A stretch of DNA of 64,000 nt. Source: Pseudoneurospora amorphoporcata. Taxonomy: Eukaryota; Ascomycota; Sordariomycetes; Sordariales; Sordariaceae. The position numbers and the translations under genes are program-made. Position 1 is the first letter of the stretch, and the number at the start of each line of letters is the position of its first letter. Location: contig MU859194.1 in assembly GCA_033297205.1 (NCBI GenBank), positions 34,396-98,395 of the forward strand. The letters run 5' to 3'. The notes beneath the pieces are model-generated. The model was not told where the DNA came from and made no database searches. It saw nothing but the letters and a program-made list of their open reading frames with translations. Below, in pieces: positions 44,385 through 57,199 of this stretch.

Positions 44385-45749
44385 TATAGATGATCAGCAC
44401 CATTAGCACCACCAGTAAGGAGAGATATTGGACGATGTAATGATAATAATGGAGAAGGGTCATTTTGGACATATCATAACTGGTAACTACCTAGGCTCAG
44501 ACACATATTGTATGTACTTGATAAGACGAGACGGAAGGGAAGCAAGCGAAGTGGAAAAGCAAGTAATGATGGCGTAGTCCAAAGGCCATATATCCATGTC
44601 TTTTGTGTGTCTCCCTTTGAATATGCGCAGGGCTTAGCCTTGTAATTGCTGCCCCCTCCCTTCTTGGACATGCCTTGTGTCGCTTATACCCTCCCACTTT
44701 CAACATGCCCATGATAAATTCACATAGCGTAGCGCCGGCGAAGAAATAGTTTCGGATGTGGGTTAATCGGGGAAGCCAAAAAGGGTTCTTGATATGTTAT
44801 CCACCCGTTCATCGTCCTGTCAGAGATGGTTTCCGTGATGCCCATGCGTCGTCGGCCTCTACACCCAGGAATAGAGTCATCGTCCCATGTCCAGACTAGA
44901 CCTGAGACCAATGTGGATAACAAAGATGGGACGGGAAGCTGTTTACCCGGAACCCCTGGATTATCGAACGAACAGACAGACACCGGATTGTCATTCTCTG
45001 CTTTCTTCCCAACGGTTTTTAGTCTTGGGTCTCTCTGCCTTCCCGAGTCACCTACCCCGTGGGCACGCACCCCGTGGCGAGGTCGGGAGCAGGTATTGTT
45101 AGTACGGTACCTCTGGATACCTACCGGCGACATGCGGATCGGTCACGCAAAGGTGAGTTGAAAATTCAGACCATCTCATTCGCCCAGCAAGAGGCAACTT
45201 GGTGAGGGTAGATTTATACAAAGGACCGGCCAAAGTGGGTGCGCTCACGACTTCGAATCAAGCTAGGCCGATCACGCAATCGCTCCAGACTAAGCAGCGC
45301 AGCCATTCATGTGCCGGCATTACCACAAGTGGACTGCGGGGCACGGGCGCCGATGTAAAAATGTAGTGTAGGGGACCGTTTAGCTACAAGCTGTTGCTTG
45401 TTAGTGAGTTATAGCAGCATTACATAAGTGCCATCCTCCTCGCCTGGGGTTGTCCCGCTTCCCGCCTATTGCGACATCCAAACTTTTTGAGACTTTCTTG
45501 TTCCATAAAGTTGGGCGTTTCTCTCTTTTCGGAGAAAAAAAAAAAAGGGAAAAAGGGAAGAGTGAGAGAGAAAGAGAGAGAGAAGTGTGAATCACTGATA
45601 CATTCTATCTATCCATCCATCCATCCATAAGTATCCTCTCAGTCATACCACTTCTTACTCTTTTTCTTGTGCTTGCTTGTTTCCTTTCTTTCTTTCTTCC
45701 TTTTTTTTTTTCTCCCTCCCCCAGACTCCAGCCATCACCAGACTCGACC
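43993..45749. promoter_or_regulatory. Upstream region of the sulfite reductase gene
   Basis: About 1.75 kb with no supportable gene. It contains an (AT)16 run at 44351-44382, an ATCC run at about 45608-45628, and a very T/C-rich stretch (45655-45725) directly before the sulfite reductase ATG, probably its leader. I looked for the palindromic ATGRYRYCAT site of the Neurospora sulfur regulator CYS3 and did not find a clear copy. Confidence 0.5.
44351..44382. repeat. (AT)16 microsatellite
   Basis: A perfect AT dinucleotide run of about 32 bp, 360 bp beyond the KEI1 stop codon. Confidence 0.9.
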
Positions 45750-48700
45750 ATGGCTTCCACACAACAAATCAAGACGCCCCAAGAGGCTGGTGAGTGATCA
45801 TTTCCCCGCGATCTCCCCTCCAGCTCCCAGCTCAGCGCTGTAATTCGGTCCAACCCCGGATGCAGAGAGCGCACGGCAATGAATGCCCCCCGCCCGCTAC
45901 ATCCGTGCTTTCCAAGTGCGCAACTGGAATGTCTCAACACCACAAAAGATATCACGAGATTTGGGAAAACAAACAATGGGGGCAAAACTGCAATTGAAAC
46001 CACCGCAAGAACACAATGACTAATGCGTGACGCAAAACACAGTCGCCAGAATCGCATACTTGGCCTCCGATGTCGTCGTCTCGGTGCAGCCCTCGCTTGC
46101 CACCGAGTCCGACTTCTCGGCCACTCTCAAGAGCCTCGCCTCTTCGAGGACACAAAGCCTCGTCTCCAAGGCCTCCGATGCCGTCACCGAAATCATTCCC
46201 GTCAGACACAACAACGACCCTCTTCTCTCGGTCTTCACACCCATCCGCTCCGGCCGCCTGGTCTCGGTAACAACCACCTCCGAGATCCTCCTCCCCAGCA
46301 TCGCCCACCTATACAAGCTCGCCCAGCTACCAGTCGTCCTCCACGTGGCTCTGGGCCCCAAGAGCCTCCCAGACTACACCGCCATCACCTCGATAAGGAA
46401 TTCCGGCTGGACTTTCCTGCAGTCCAACTCTCTCCAGGAGGCTCAGGATTTGGCCCTCACCGCGCACGCTCTCGCCGTCCACTCCGGCAAGGGTGTCATT
46501 CATTTTTTCGACCCCAGCTCCAGCGCTTCCGAGCAGCCCATTGCCGCTGAGGATATCAGCCTTGTTCAGGAGATTCTCAACCTCGACAATGTCCGCCGCT
46601 TCCAGTCCGCCAACATCTCGGGCTCTTCCATCTACGCCAACGACGGCCGCGTAGCCGTTGCCCCTGAGCAGTCCGAGCCTGTGGCCGCCAGCCAGACTGT
46701 CCTTGACGCCCGCGAAGTCGAGGCCGCTACTGCTGCTGCCACTGATTCCCTTGCCCCCGCCCAGGACGGCGCCGATGAGTCCACCCAGACCAGCCAGCAG
46801 CAGAGCGAGGCCGCCAGCGAGGCCAGCAGCAGAGCGACCCCCAGCGCTTCCGTCGCCACCACCATCGAGGCGCAAGCCCCCGTTGTCACCTCGGAGCACA
46901 TCTACAAGTACGTCACTTCGATCTGGGCCAAGCTCAACGAGCTCGCCGGCAGGCAATACAACGCTTTCGAGTACTCTGGTCCTTCCAACGCCGAGAATGC
47001 CCTCTTTGTGTTCGGCTCCGGCTCTCCGCTCTTCGCCCAGGCCATTGCCCAGGCTCAGGCCGACGACAGCTTCGCCAAGGCCGGTGTTCTGACTGCCCGT
47101 CTCTACCGCCCCTGGTTGGGCGCCAAGCTCCTCGAGGCCATCCCCAAGTCCGTCAAGCGCGTAGCTGTCCTTGAGCAGGTCTCGAGGAAGACTACCAAGT
47201 GGGGTCCTCTCCTGATCGACGTCCTTACCTCGGTCAAGAGCGGCCCTGGCGGTGTCGAGACCATTGTTGGTCACCAGCTTGGTTACATCTCTCAGGAGAC
47301 TGTTGTCCAGGCCCTCCGCGGCATCTTCCAGAACCTCACCTCGGAGAAGCCCGTTCAGAACCTCGAGGTTGGTGAGCGCGAGGCCCCCAAGGAGGCTTCC
47401 GAGTACGGTCTTGAGAAGCCCAAGCTCGAGACTGCCTATACCAAGATCCTCGACCAGCTCTTCGGTGAACGCGCCTACGTGGCCAACTCGATCGAGAAGG
47501 ACGACGCCGGCGTTTCCAACACCATTTCCGCCACCCCCGAGTACGGTTTCGGTGCTCTCCTCGCCCGCAAGGAGCGCAAGCAGAAGTTCGTCTCCGAGGT
47601 CAAGGAGGCTGCCAGCAACGGCCAGTTCTCTTCCGATGCTCCCAAGCAGGCCCTTGCCAAGTGGGTTGCCAACGCTGAGGACGCCAAGAAGGTTGAGGAG
47701 GTTGCCTCCGAGGCTGTTTCCAAGCTCTCTGAGGACGGCTCGGACCTTTCCAAGTCCCTCCTTGAGTACAAGCAGTTCTTCCGCAAGCAGTCCCTCTGGC
47801 TCGTTGGCTCCGATGCCTGGTCCTACGATCTCGGCAACTCTGGTGTGCACCACGTCCTTGCTTCCGGCGAGAACGTCAACCTGCTCATCATCGACTCCAC
47901 CCCCTACTCTGAGCGCGCCGCTGCCGATGCCAACCGCCGCAAGAAGGACATTGGTCTCTATGCCATGAACTTTGGTAACGCCTACGTTGCCTCCACTGCT
48001 GTCTACAGCTCCTACACTCAGGTCCTCCAGGCCATGGACGAGGCTGACAAGTTCAACGGTCCTTCCGTTGTCCTTGCCTACCTCCCCTACTTTGGCGAGC
48101 ACGACTCTCCTCTCACCGTCCTCCAGGAGACCAAGAAGGCTGTCGATATCGGCTACTGGCCCCTTTACCGCTGGAACCCCGAGAACGAGAAGAAGGGCGA
48201 GTCCAACTTCTCTCTCGACTCGGAGCGCATCAAGAAGGAGCTCAAGGAGTTCCTCGACCGTGACAACCACCTTACTCAGCTCATGAAGAAGGAGCCCTCG
48301 TTCGGCGCTGTTCTGTCTGAGGACTTTGGCACCGAGATCCGTGCCCAGCAGAAGCGCAAGGCCAAGGATGCTTACAACCAGTTGCTGGAAGGCCTGTTTG
48401 GTGCGCCCCTTACCATCCTCTACGCGTCCGACAACGGCAACGCCATCTCCCTCTCCAAGCGCCTCGGTAACCGTGGCCGTGCCCGTGGTCTCAAGACTAC
48501 TGTCATGTCCATGGAGGACTACCCCGTCGAGGACCTTGCCACTGAGGAGAACATCGTCTTCATCACCTCGACCGCCGGTCAGGGTGAGTTCCCCCAGAAC
48601 GGTCTCTCCTTCTGGCACGCCGTCAAGGACAACACCTCGCTCGATCTCGCCAACGTCCGCTACTCCGTCTTCGGTCTCGGTGACAGCCACTACTGGCCCC

Positions 48701-50704
48701 GCAAGGAGGACAAGATCTACTACAACAAGCCCGCCAAGGACTTGGATCGCGTCCTTGCCAACTTTGGTGCCAAGCCTTTGGCTCCCATTGGTCTTGGTGA
48801 TGACCAGGATCCCGACGGTTTCCAGACTGGTTACTCCGAGTGGGAGCCCAAGCTCTGGGAGGCTCTCGGCGTTGCCAACGTCGATGGCCTTCCTGAGGAG
48901 CCCGCCCCGAGGACCAACGAGGATATCAAGATTGAGTCCAACTACCTCCGTGGTACTATCGTTCAGGGCCTGAACGACACTTCCACTCTCGCCATCTCTC
49001 CCGACGACCAGCAGCTCACCAAGTTCCACGGTACTTACATGCAGGATGACCGTGATATCCGTGATGAGCGCAAGGCCCAGGGCCTCGAGCCCGCCTACTC
49101 CTTCATGATCCGTTGCAGACTGCCCGGTGGTGTCTCTACCGCCAAGCAGTGGGTCCAGATGGACGACATTGCCAACGAGCTCGGCAACGAGACCATGAAG
49201 CTCACCACCCGTCAGACCTTCCAGTTCCACGGTGTCGTCAAGAGCAAGCTCAAGCCCGCCATGCAGGCCATCAACCGCGCCCTCATGACCACCATTGCCG
49301 CTTGCGGTGATGTCAACCGTAACGTCATGTGCAGCCCTCTTCCCGCTCACTCCAAGTACCACCGCGCCGTCTTTGAGTGCTCCAAGCGCATCAGCGACCA
49401 CTTGCTCCCCAACACCACTGCCTACCACGAGATCTGGTTGACCGACGATGATGGTGCCAAGACGCAGGTTGGCGGTAACGCCGTCCAGGACTTTGAGCCC
49501 CTCTACGGCCCTACCTACCTTCCCCGCAAGTTCAAGATCTCCATTGCCATCCCTCCCCACAACGACGTCGATGTCTACGCCCACGATATCGGTCTGATCG
49601 CCATCAGGAACGAGGACGGCACCCTTGCTGGTTTCAACCTGCTCGCCGGTGGTGGTATGGGTACCACCCACAACAACAAGAAGACCTACCCCCAGACTGG
49701 TCGCACTCTCGGCTTCGTCACCGCCGCCGACGTGCACATTGCCTGCGAGAAGGTGATGCTTGTCCAGCGCGACTTTGGCGATCGCAAGAACCGCAAGCAC
49801 GCCCGTTTGAAGTACACCATTGACGACATGGGCGTCGAGGTGTTCAAGGGCAAGGTCGAGGAGTACTGGGGCCAGAAGTTTGAGGAGGCCCGTCCGTTCC
49901 ACTTCGACTCCAACGTCGACACCTTTGGCTGGCAGAAGGACGAGACCGGTCTCAACCACTTCACCATGTTCATTGAGAACGGTCGTATCGAGGATACCGC
50001 TGAGTTCCAGATGAAGACTGGTCTCCGCGAGATCGCCAAGGTCCACAAGGGCGAGTTCCGTCTTACTCCCAACCAGCACTTGATCCTCTCCAACGTCGCC
50101 GACGAGGACAAGCCCGAGCTCGAGAAGCTCCTTGCCCAGTACAAGCTCGACAACTTGCACCACTCTGCTCTGCGTCTCTCGTCCTCTGCCTGCGTTGCCT
50201 TCCCCACCTGCGGTCTCGCCATGGCCGAGTCTGAGCGTTACCTCCCCGTCCTCATTACCAAGCTTGAGGGCGTCCTCGAGGAGGCGGGTCTCAAGCAGGA
50301 CAGCATCGTGATGCGCATGACTGGTTGCCCCAACGGTTGCGCCCGTCCCTGGTTGGCGGAAGTGGCTTTCGTCGGCAAGGCCTACGGTGCTTACAACATG
50401 TACCTTGGCGGCGGTTACCACGGCCAGCGCCTCAACAAGCTGTACAGGAGCAGCATCAAGGAGGAGGAGATCTTGACGATCATGAAGGGTCTCCTGAGGA
50501 GGTACGCCAAGGAGCGTGAGGAGGGCGAGAGGTTCGGTGATTGGACTATTCGCGCGGGAATCATTAAGGCGACTACTGATGGAATGAACTTCCATGAGGG
50601 GGTGAGTACACAATCCTGATTATTGCGATCATGCAATTTGACGACGATGTACTAACTGACATTTTGTGATGTAGGTTGCTGAGGCAGAGGGTGATGAGGA
50701 GTAA
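45750..50704 (+). CDS. MET5: Sulfite reductase (NADPH) hemoprotein beta subunit
   Basis: Exons are 45750-45789, 46043-50601 and 50675-50704, giving 1542 residues. Order: an N-terminal region of about 700 residues related to pyruvate-oxidoreductase/transketolase-like domains (as in yeast Met5); a flavodoxin-like domain (LTILYASDNGNAISLSKRL, TSTAGQGEFPQNG, about 800-950); two ferredoxin-like nitrite/sulfite reductase repeats (KLTTRQTFQFHGV); and siroheme/4Fe-4S cysteines in SSSACVAFPTCGLA (about 1395) and TGCPNGCARPW (about 1440). With the flavoprotein alpha subunit it reduces sulfite to sulfide for cysteine and methionine synthesis. The first and last coding exons are only 40 and 30 nt, and the end is VAEAEGDEE. 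Codon choice is extreme: from the CTA at 46327 to the end of exon 2 there is no TTA, CTA or TCA codon, a sign of high expression. Confidence 0.96.
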
Positions 50705-51820
50705 ACTAAACTGGCTCTCGTACACACGGTCACGGTCACGCAGAAACAGAAACAGATGGATTAGTAAAGGCGGTCTGGGACCAAGGAGAGGAGAGGAAAG
50801 ATCGAAACGATCAAAGCGCATTCTTATTGGCGTCGAAAATTACGTGTTGCAATTTTTGTTTTATTTTCTATTGTCTCTGTATATACCTCTTTGATATGAT
50901 GCATTGTTTTTGAATGGTTACTCGGACGAGGTGAGAGGGGGTTGCAAATGTTTACTTTGACGTCACTTGCGTTACGCCATGCCAGGGACCGAAGACGGGG
51001 AGTTGATTGTGTACACGTGCGTAGGTATGTGTGCGTTTTCGAGAACAGATGGAAGCATACGCAGGAAGCATAGAAGTGATGAGCTGTTCAGCGGAGACTT
51101 GGACATTCAGGAACAGGAACCGAACTGCACAACACAAGGACGAAATGCCAAGCAAGCGTTCCTGAAGTTCCTGAACTGCAAGCCTGCAAGCCTGCAAGCT
51201 ACTATTCTTGCAGCCAATAGGATGCTCGGAAGAGAGGGGCAGTGCCTTGTCCAATGCTAGTCCCGGGTTGTGCCCAGTGACTGGGAGAGGATCGAGAAGC
51301 TGAAGAGACAGTGAAGACCACTGAGTGGCAGAATTCATTGGTAGCCAATTGCGGTCGCATTTATCCAGCCACTTATTCAGAGTGACAAGCTCTGGGCCTG
51401 GCAAGCGAGCAAAAAGACCTCCATCCATTGGGACTCTAGCTTCACCACACGAGTGAGCCCAGCCACCACAATTGTGGACAGTGGTTGCTGCTCCCTCGGC
51501 GCCGTCTTTCCAGTTCTGCTTGGTCCAAGAGAAATCCTGGGGATTGTGTGACAGAGACGATTTCACCGCATTTCAACCATCACTCCTTTTACGAACAAAC
51601 GTTAGCAGGTCAGTAGCCGGACCCCCGTTTCCACTCTTGTCCATTCCTCAGTGGACGAGAGGCCCTGACGGTGGTGACCCGACCCGACAATCCATCTAGT
51701 GCTAACTGACGCGCAGGAGTAGTCTCCAGCCGGCATTCCATTCCACATTCTGTCCCATTCACCCGTATACCTACTCACAAGTCAGGTTCATTGTATCCAT
51801 CATAACTCAACTCTCTCACA
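50705..51820. promoter_or_regulatory. Upstream region of the chitin synthase gene
   Basis: 1.1 kb between two same-strand genes, with no supportable coding region. An open frame of about 200 codons on the minus strand (50952-51566) lacks family features. It contains the sulfite reductase 3' UTR and the chitin synthase promoter. Confidence 0.5.
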
Positions 51821-54800
51821 ATGGCCGGGTTTGGCCGCAACACCGGCGGCGGCTTCGGCGACAGCGGCAGTGGGAGCGGATCCGGTACTGGCAGCAACAG
51901 CCACTCCTCATTGTCACTCCCACCAGACCCTCGATATATGCTCCCACAATACGACGAAGCCGACGACCCGGATGTCGATGCCACACCCGCTGGCCAGCGC
52001 CTTCGCCTGTTGACCAACCTCGACAACAGCTCGTATATTTCAGTGTCCGAGATCACCAGCCAGAGTTCACAGAGAGACAATGTCAGACCGTATGTCATGC
52101 CCCTCCAGACACCTACCCGAACCCAAAGCCCTCCCTTCCATTCCAGCACCAGTTCCCAAACAAAACAAAGCCATGACCAAGACGTCGTGGCCAACATCTC
52201 ATGTCCTCCTCCTTCCCCTTCCCTGTCCCTTTCGGTACCCAACGAGGGACCAGACAATCAAGAAGACGAAAGAAAGAGACCGGACGACTCCGACATGGGA
52301 AAGGTTGTCAAGTTTGCAGCCGCGCCAGAGATCCTGGGAAGCGACGACCCTCAACACGTACCTCACTATCCCCCGCCATACAGTCCCTTTCGATCCGAGG
52401 AGGAGGAGCAATTCCTTTTGCGACAGCAGCAGCGGCAGCAACAACAAGCAGAACCTCAGCTACGGGGAGGAAAGTTGCAGAAGAGAAAGTGGCTGGGTCA
52501 AGTGAAGCCTCTTAGACTATCTGCGCCTCCACCTGCTCTGGCCTTGCTGACAATTCCCGAGGGGACATCCCCGCGACGAGCGTCGCTCCGTGAGGCGCGC
52601 AAGCAGCAGCAGCAGCAGCAGCAGCAAGGAAGCAAGCACGGGGTGCTCGGCAACATTATCGAAGAAGAAGGGGATTCGCAAAGATCGCTTACACTACCAC
52701 CCTCTGTTCACTTTGGATCACCCAAAAGACGAAACTCAGAGACAGCACGCTCACATATTACTCCTAATCACAGCAGCCGGTTACGACGAGCCTATGAACC
52801 CTCGATCGACGCCCGCACCTACGAACCATCACTAGATACCCGAACATACGAACCCTCGATTGACGATCGACGACACATATACGAACCCTCCATCGACGAA
52901 CGATCATCGATCATGGACCCCCCGCGCATTCCACCACCCGACGGCGGATCCTACGTTTCTTCCTACATGGGCACCGAGAGCATGGTTTCGGGACACGGCA
53001 GGCCATGGAGTCCCGTATCGACAGCCGATTATCGAGTCCCACCACAAGGACGGTACGAGCCTTCAGAAATCGATGGCCATCCTAGGCCAGGTACACCTTC
53101 GAGTTATGGAAATGCGAGGCGACCACTTCCCGCGGCACCAGCGCCCATACAGTATAACAGCCCCAGCCGCGCAACGAGCCATCATCCACGGCATGGATAC
53201 CATGGAGCAGGAGGATATGCGGACGATGTGACGGTTAGCATGGGACCGGATGACGACCGTACAGATATCTTTGGACCAGAAACCGACCTCAGCGAATCGC
53301 GCCACCTCAATGATGCGTACGGATTCAGGTCATCGCAGATAACCCTCAGCGAGGATCCCCACGGCACCCACGCCCGCTCTCGGTACGACGACGAAGACGA
53401 TGTAAGCACCACTTATTCTTCGAATACCGGCACCAGCGCTTCAGGCGTCGACAAGTTCGAGCACTACGGCCCGATCCCGGAAGAAGGCAAGCACGAGCGC
53501 CGCGGCGTTCGGCCACCGCAGGTGTCGAGGAAGGAAGTCCAGCTCATCAACGGCGAGCTCGTCCTGGAATGCAAGATCCCGACTATATTGTATTCGTTTC
53601 TGCCCCGGAGGGACGAGGTTGAGTTCACCCACATGCGCTACACGGCCGTCACCTGCGACCCCGACGATTTTGTCAGCAGAGGGTATAAGTTGCGCCAGAA
53701 TATCGGTCGGACTGCCAGGGAGACGGAGCTGTTCATTTGCGTGACCATGTACAACGAGGACGAATACGGATTTACACGGACCATGCACGCGGTCATGAAG
53801 AACATCTCGCATTTTTGTTCAAGAAACAAAAGCAGGACGTGGGGAGCGGATGGATGGCAAAAGATTGTGGTCTGTGTGGTGTCTGATGGCCGAGAGAAGA
53901 TTCACCCCCGGACTTTGGACGCCCTCGCAGCCATGGGCGTCTACCAGCATGGCATCGCCAAGAACTTTGTCAACCAGAAGGCGGTGCAGGCGCATGTGTA
54001 CGAGTACACCACGCAAGTGTCGCTGGATTCGGACCTCAAGTTCAAGGGAGCCGAAAAAGGGATAATGCCCTGCCAGATGATTTTCTGCTTGAAGGAGAAG
54101 AACCAGAAGAAGCTCAACTCGCACAGATGGTTCTTCAACGCGTTCGGCAAGGCCTTGAACCCGAACGTGTGTATTTTGTTGGATGTCGGCACCCGGCCGG
54201 GCGGCACCAGTCTCTACCACCTCTGGAAAGCCTTTGATACCGATTCCAACGTAGCGGGCGCCTGCGGGGAGATCAAGGCGATGAAGGGCCGGTTCGGCGG
54301 GAATTTGCTCAACCCTCTGGTGGCTAGTCAGAACTTTGAGTACAAGATGAGCAACATCCTGGATAAACCGCTCGAGTCGGTGTTTGGGTATATCACGGTT
54401 TTGCCGGGCGCCTTGTCCGCGTATCGGTACCATGCGCTGCAGAATGACGAGACGGGCCATGGACCGCTGAGTCAGTATTTCAAGGGCGAGACGCTCCATG
54501 GGCAGCATGCGGATGTGTTTACGGCGAATATGTATTTGGCCGAGGACAGGATTTTGTGCTGGGAGTTGGTGGCCAAGAGGGGCGAGAGGTGGGTGTTGAA
54601 GTATGTCAAGGGGTGTACGGGTGAGACGGATGTGCCTGGTGAGTTTCTTTGCCCCGTTCTGTGAGATGAGATGGGGACAGTTTTTGTGATGAATGCTAAC
54701 GGACTTTAGACACGGTCCCGGAATTCGTCTCCCAACGTCGTCGCTGGCTCAACGGCGCCTTCTTCGCCGCCGTCTACTCCCTTGTGCACTTTCGACAAAT

Positions 54801-55914
54801 CTGGAAAACCGACCACACCTTGATGCGCAAAGCCTTGCTTCATGTCGAATTCCTCTACCAACTGCTACAACTCCTCTTCACTTATTTTTCCCTGGCCAAC
54901 TTCTACCTCGCCTTCTACTTCATCGCCGGCGGTCTCGCCGACCCGCACGTCGACCCTTTCAACTCGGACGGCCACGTCTCGCGCGTCATCTTCAACATCC
55001 TCCGCTACGTCTGCGTCCTGCTCATCTGCACGCAGTTCATCATGTCGCTGGGAAACCGGCCGCAGGGCGCCAAGCGCATGTACTTGGCCTCGATGATCAT
55101 CTACGCCGTCATCATGGTCTACACCACCTTTGCCACCATCTTCATCGTCGTCCGCCAGATCAAGCCCAAAAAGTCGGATGACCCCGAGCTTTACCTCGGC
55201 AACAACGTCTTCACAAACTTGATCGTCTCCGTGGCTAGTACCCTGGGACTTTATTTCCTCATGTCCTTTTTGTATCTCGACCCGTGGCACATGTTCACCT
55301 CTGCCATCCAGTACTTTGTCCTACTCCCCTCCTACATCTGCACCCTCCAGATCTACGCCTTCTGCAACACCCACGACGTAACGTGGGGCACCAAAGGGGA
55401 CAACGTGATGCGCACCGACTTGGGAGGCGCCATCGGCAAGGGCTCCACCGTCGAGCTGGAAATGCCTTCGGAACAACTCGACATCGACTCCGGGTACGAT
55501 GAATGTCTCCGCAACCTCCGCGACCGCGTCCTTGTTCCCGATATCCCCGTCTCGGAGGAGCAGCTCCAACAGGATTACTACAAGTCTGTGAGGACGTACA
55601 TGGTCGTGACGTGGATGGTTGCCAATGCTACGCTGGCCATGGCCGTCAGCGAGGCGTATGCTGGTAAAGAAATCGGGGATAACTTTTATCTGAGGTTTAT
55701 CTTGTGGGCCGTGGCGGGTTTGGCACTGTTCAGAGCCCTGGGGTCTACGACGTTTGCGGTTATTAATCTTGTGTCTGCGCTGGTAGAGGGGAGGGTGCGG
55801 CTGAGTCTGAATATGAAGGGGTTTAGGTGGATCAAGGAGAAGTGGGGGGGTGCGGATGTCAAAGGGAGGTTTGAGGGGTTGGGGGACCGGGCTAGGGGGT
55901 TGGGGAGGCGGTGA
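51821..55914 (+). CDS. Chitin synthase, division 1 (class I or II), with extended N-terminus
   Basis: Exon 1 is 51821-54638, the intron is 54639-54709 and exon 2 is 54710-55914, giving 1340 residues. Residues 1-570 are disordered: Gly/Ser-rich start, Gln runs (about 200-210 and 260-268), and four tandem YEPS(I/L)D units (about 323-362). The chitin synthase N-terminal domain follows ([20 protein letters not shown], about 571). The catalytic core has [58 protein letters not shown] and QRRRWLNG (about 945), with all hallmark motifs intact. About seven membrane spans complete the protein. It polymerises UDP-GlcNAc into cell-wall chitin at the plasma membrane. Usual class I/II length is about 900-1000, so the extension is notable. 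Class I versus II cannot be settled by eye. Confidence 0.95.
52790..52908 (+). repeat. Coding tandem repeat, YEPS(I/L)D units in chitin synthase
   Basis: Four in-frame copies of a TYEPSIDxR-like unit, with codons that differ between copies. A weaker fifth copy (RYEPSEID) occurs about 45 residues later. It lies in the disordered N-terminus and could be a docking or phosphorylation array (inference). Confidence 0.85.
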
Positions 55915-56004
55915 TTGATTGCGTTCTTTGTTGAATGATGGTCTCTAAGGAGTTGTCACTCACTCACTCACTCGGTGTTTGGTTACCGTTGCGGTTCGAT
56001 TCTG

Positions 56005-56049
<45 letters not shown>

Positions 56050-57199
56050 GGGGGGGGGGGGGATTGTTACGCCTAGACTAGACACCAGACATCAATCATG
56101 CATGATCTGGGCTATCTGGTATGGGCTGTCTGGGCTGTCTGGGCTGTCTTTGGGCAGGCGAGCGAGCTGTTCTTCTTCTTCTGTTTCTTCTTCTTGTTTC
56201 TTTCTTACGACATCTCACGACGATAACGGGTTTTGGGAAAGGGGTTGGGTCGGCGGTTTGATTGATGATATTGAGTTGGTGATACCACATACCTATGGAA
56301 TGGATTTGTTTTGGGATTTGGTTAAGGGGCTATGAAAGATACCACCGAGGATTTGGCCTACGACTACAACTACAATTGTCAATGTTTTGTTTACCTACTT
56401 TCAATAAATGGGATTTGATTGTTCGGGGTTTTTGATTGATCAGATACGATTCTCCACCATATGATCCTGTTAGTGACAAGTCTTTATGATTGAAACCTTG
56501 ACGGATACATGTAGAAAAGCTGTTGGTTAATCAAATGGCCCTGGCACTGGAATTTGTTACTTACTCCCTGACATTGATTGTCCCGGTCTCGTTGTCTCGT
56601 TTTCTGATTGCGTCCGATTGATTCAACGCCCCTTTTCTTTTCTTTTTTTGGTGGGATTGAGAGAAACGAGGAATTACAAAATCATGTAAAAATTTCGACT
56701 AGCATTCATTCCCTGTATACATACATACAAACAAGTAAACAAAACAAAATATCCCTTAACTAACGCCCTTGTCGCCTGTTCCGTGAATCATTACATTACA
56801 TAACCTGATGGTGAATCGTTTTACCCGTCTCAAAGGTCAAACAAAACAGTTCCTAGTATTCATTATGAGGATCGTATCGGAAATCCTAAACAGTATCCGG
56901 CCGGTATCGTATCGTAAACAAATCGTAAACACCCAATCGTAATTCGTCATGGTCGTTGGTAGTCGTCGTTGACATGGTCGTTCGTAGTCATCGTTATCAT
57001 GGCCGTACAAAGAGATAGATGGATGGCCGTATAAAGGAGAGATGGCATAATTTGCATTTAGTGATAACCTACCAACCAAAATAATTAGCATTTGTAGCCT
57101 AGAATAATAGAGAAAAAAACATGGTATATAACTCTCTCTCTATGACCCACGCCCCACGCCCCACGCCCCAAAAAAAGAACAAAAATGACAAATCACTCC
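55915..57199. other. Convergent intergenic region between chitin synthase and CHM7
   Basis: No gene supported. It contains 3' UTR sequence, a T42-G14 compound tract (56007-56062), short GGGCTGTCT repeats (about 56126-56150) and an ACGCCCC triplet repeat (about 57149-57169). Confidence 0.55.
56007..56062. repeat. T42-G14 compound homopolymer
   Basis: Forty-two T residues followed directly by fourteen G residues, 93 bp beyond the chitin synthase stop codon. Exact lengths are doubtful because such tracts are hard to sequence. Confidence 0.88.

Noticed and set aside
46327..50613. A 1428-codon open frame antisense to sulfite reductase
   Set aside because: It is codon-aligned with a certain sense gene and exists only because that gene avoids TTA, CTA and TCA. 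The translated product has no family features and is Leu/Val/Gly-biased as expected from complementing C/G-ending codons.
50952..51566. A 204-codon minus-strand open frame upstream of chitin synthase
   Set aside because: No family features, and codon use does not show the C/G third-position bias of real genes here.
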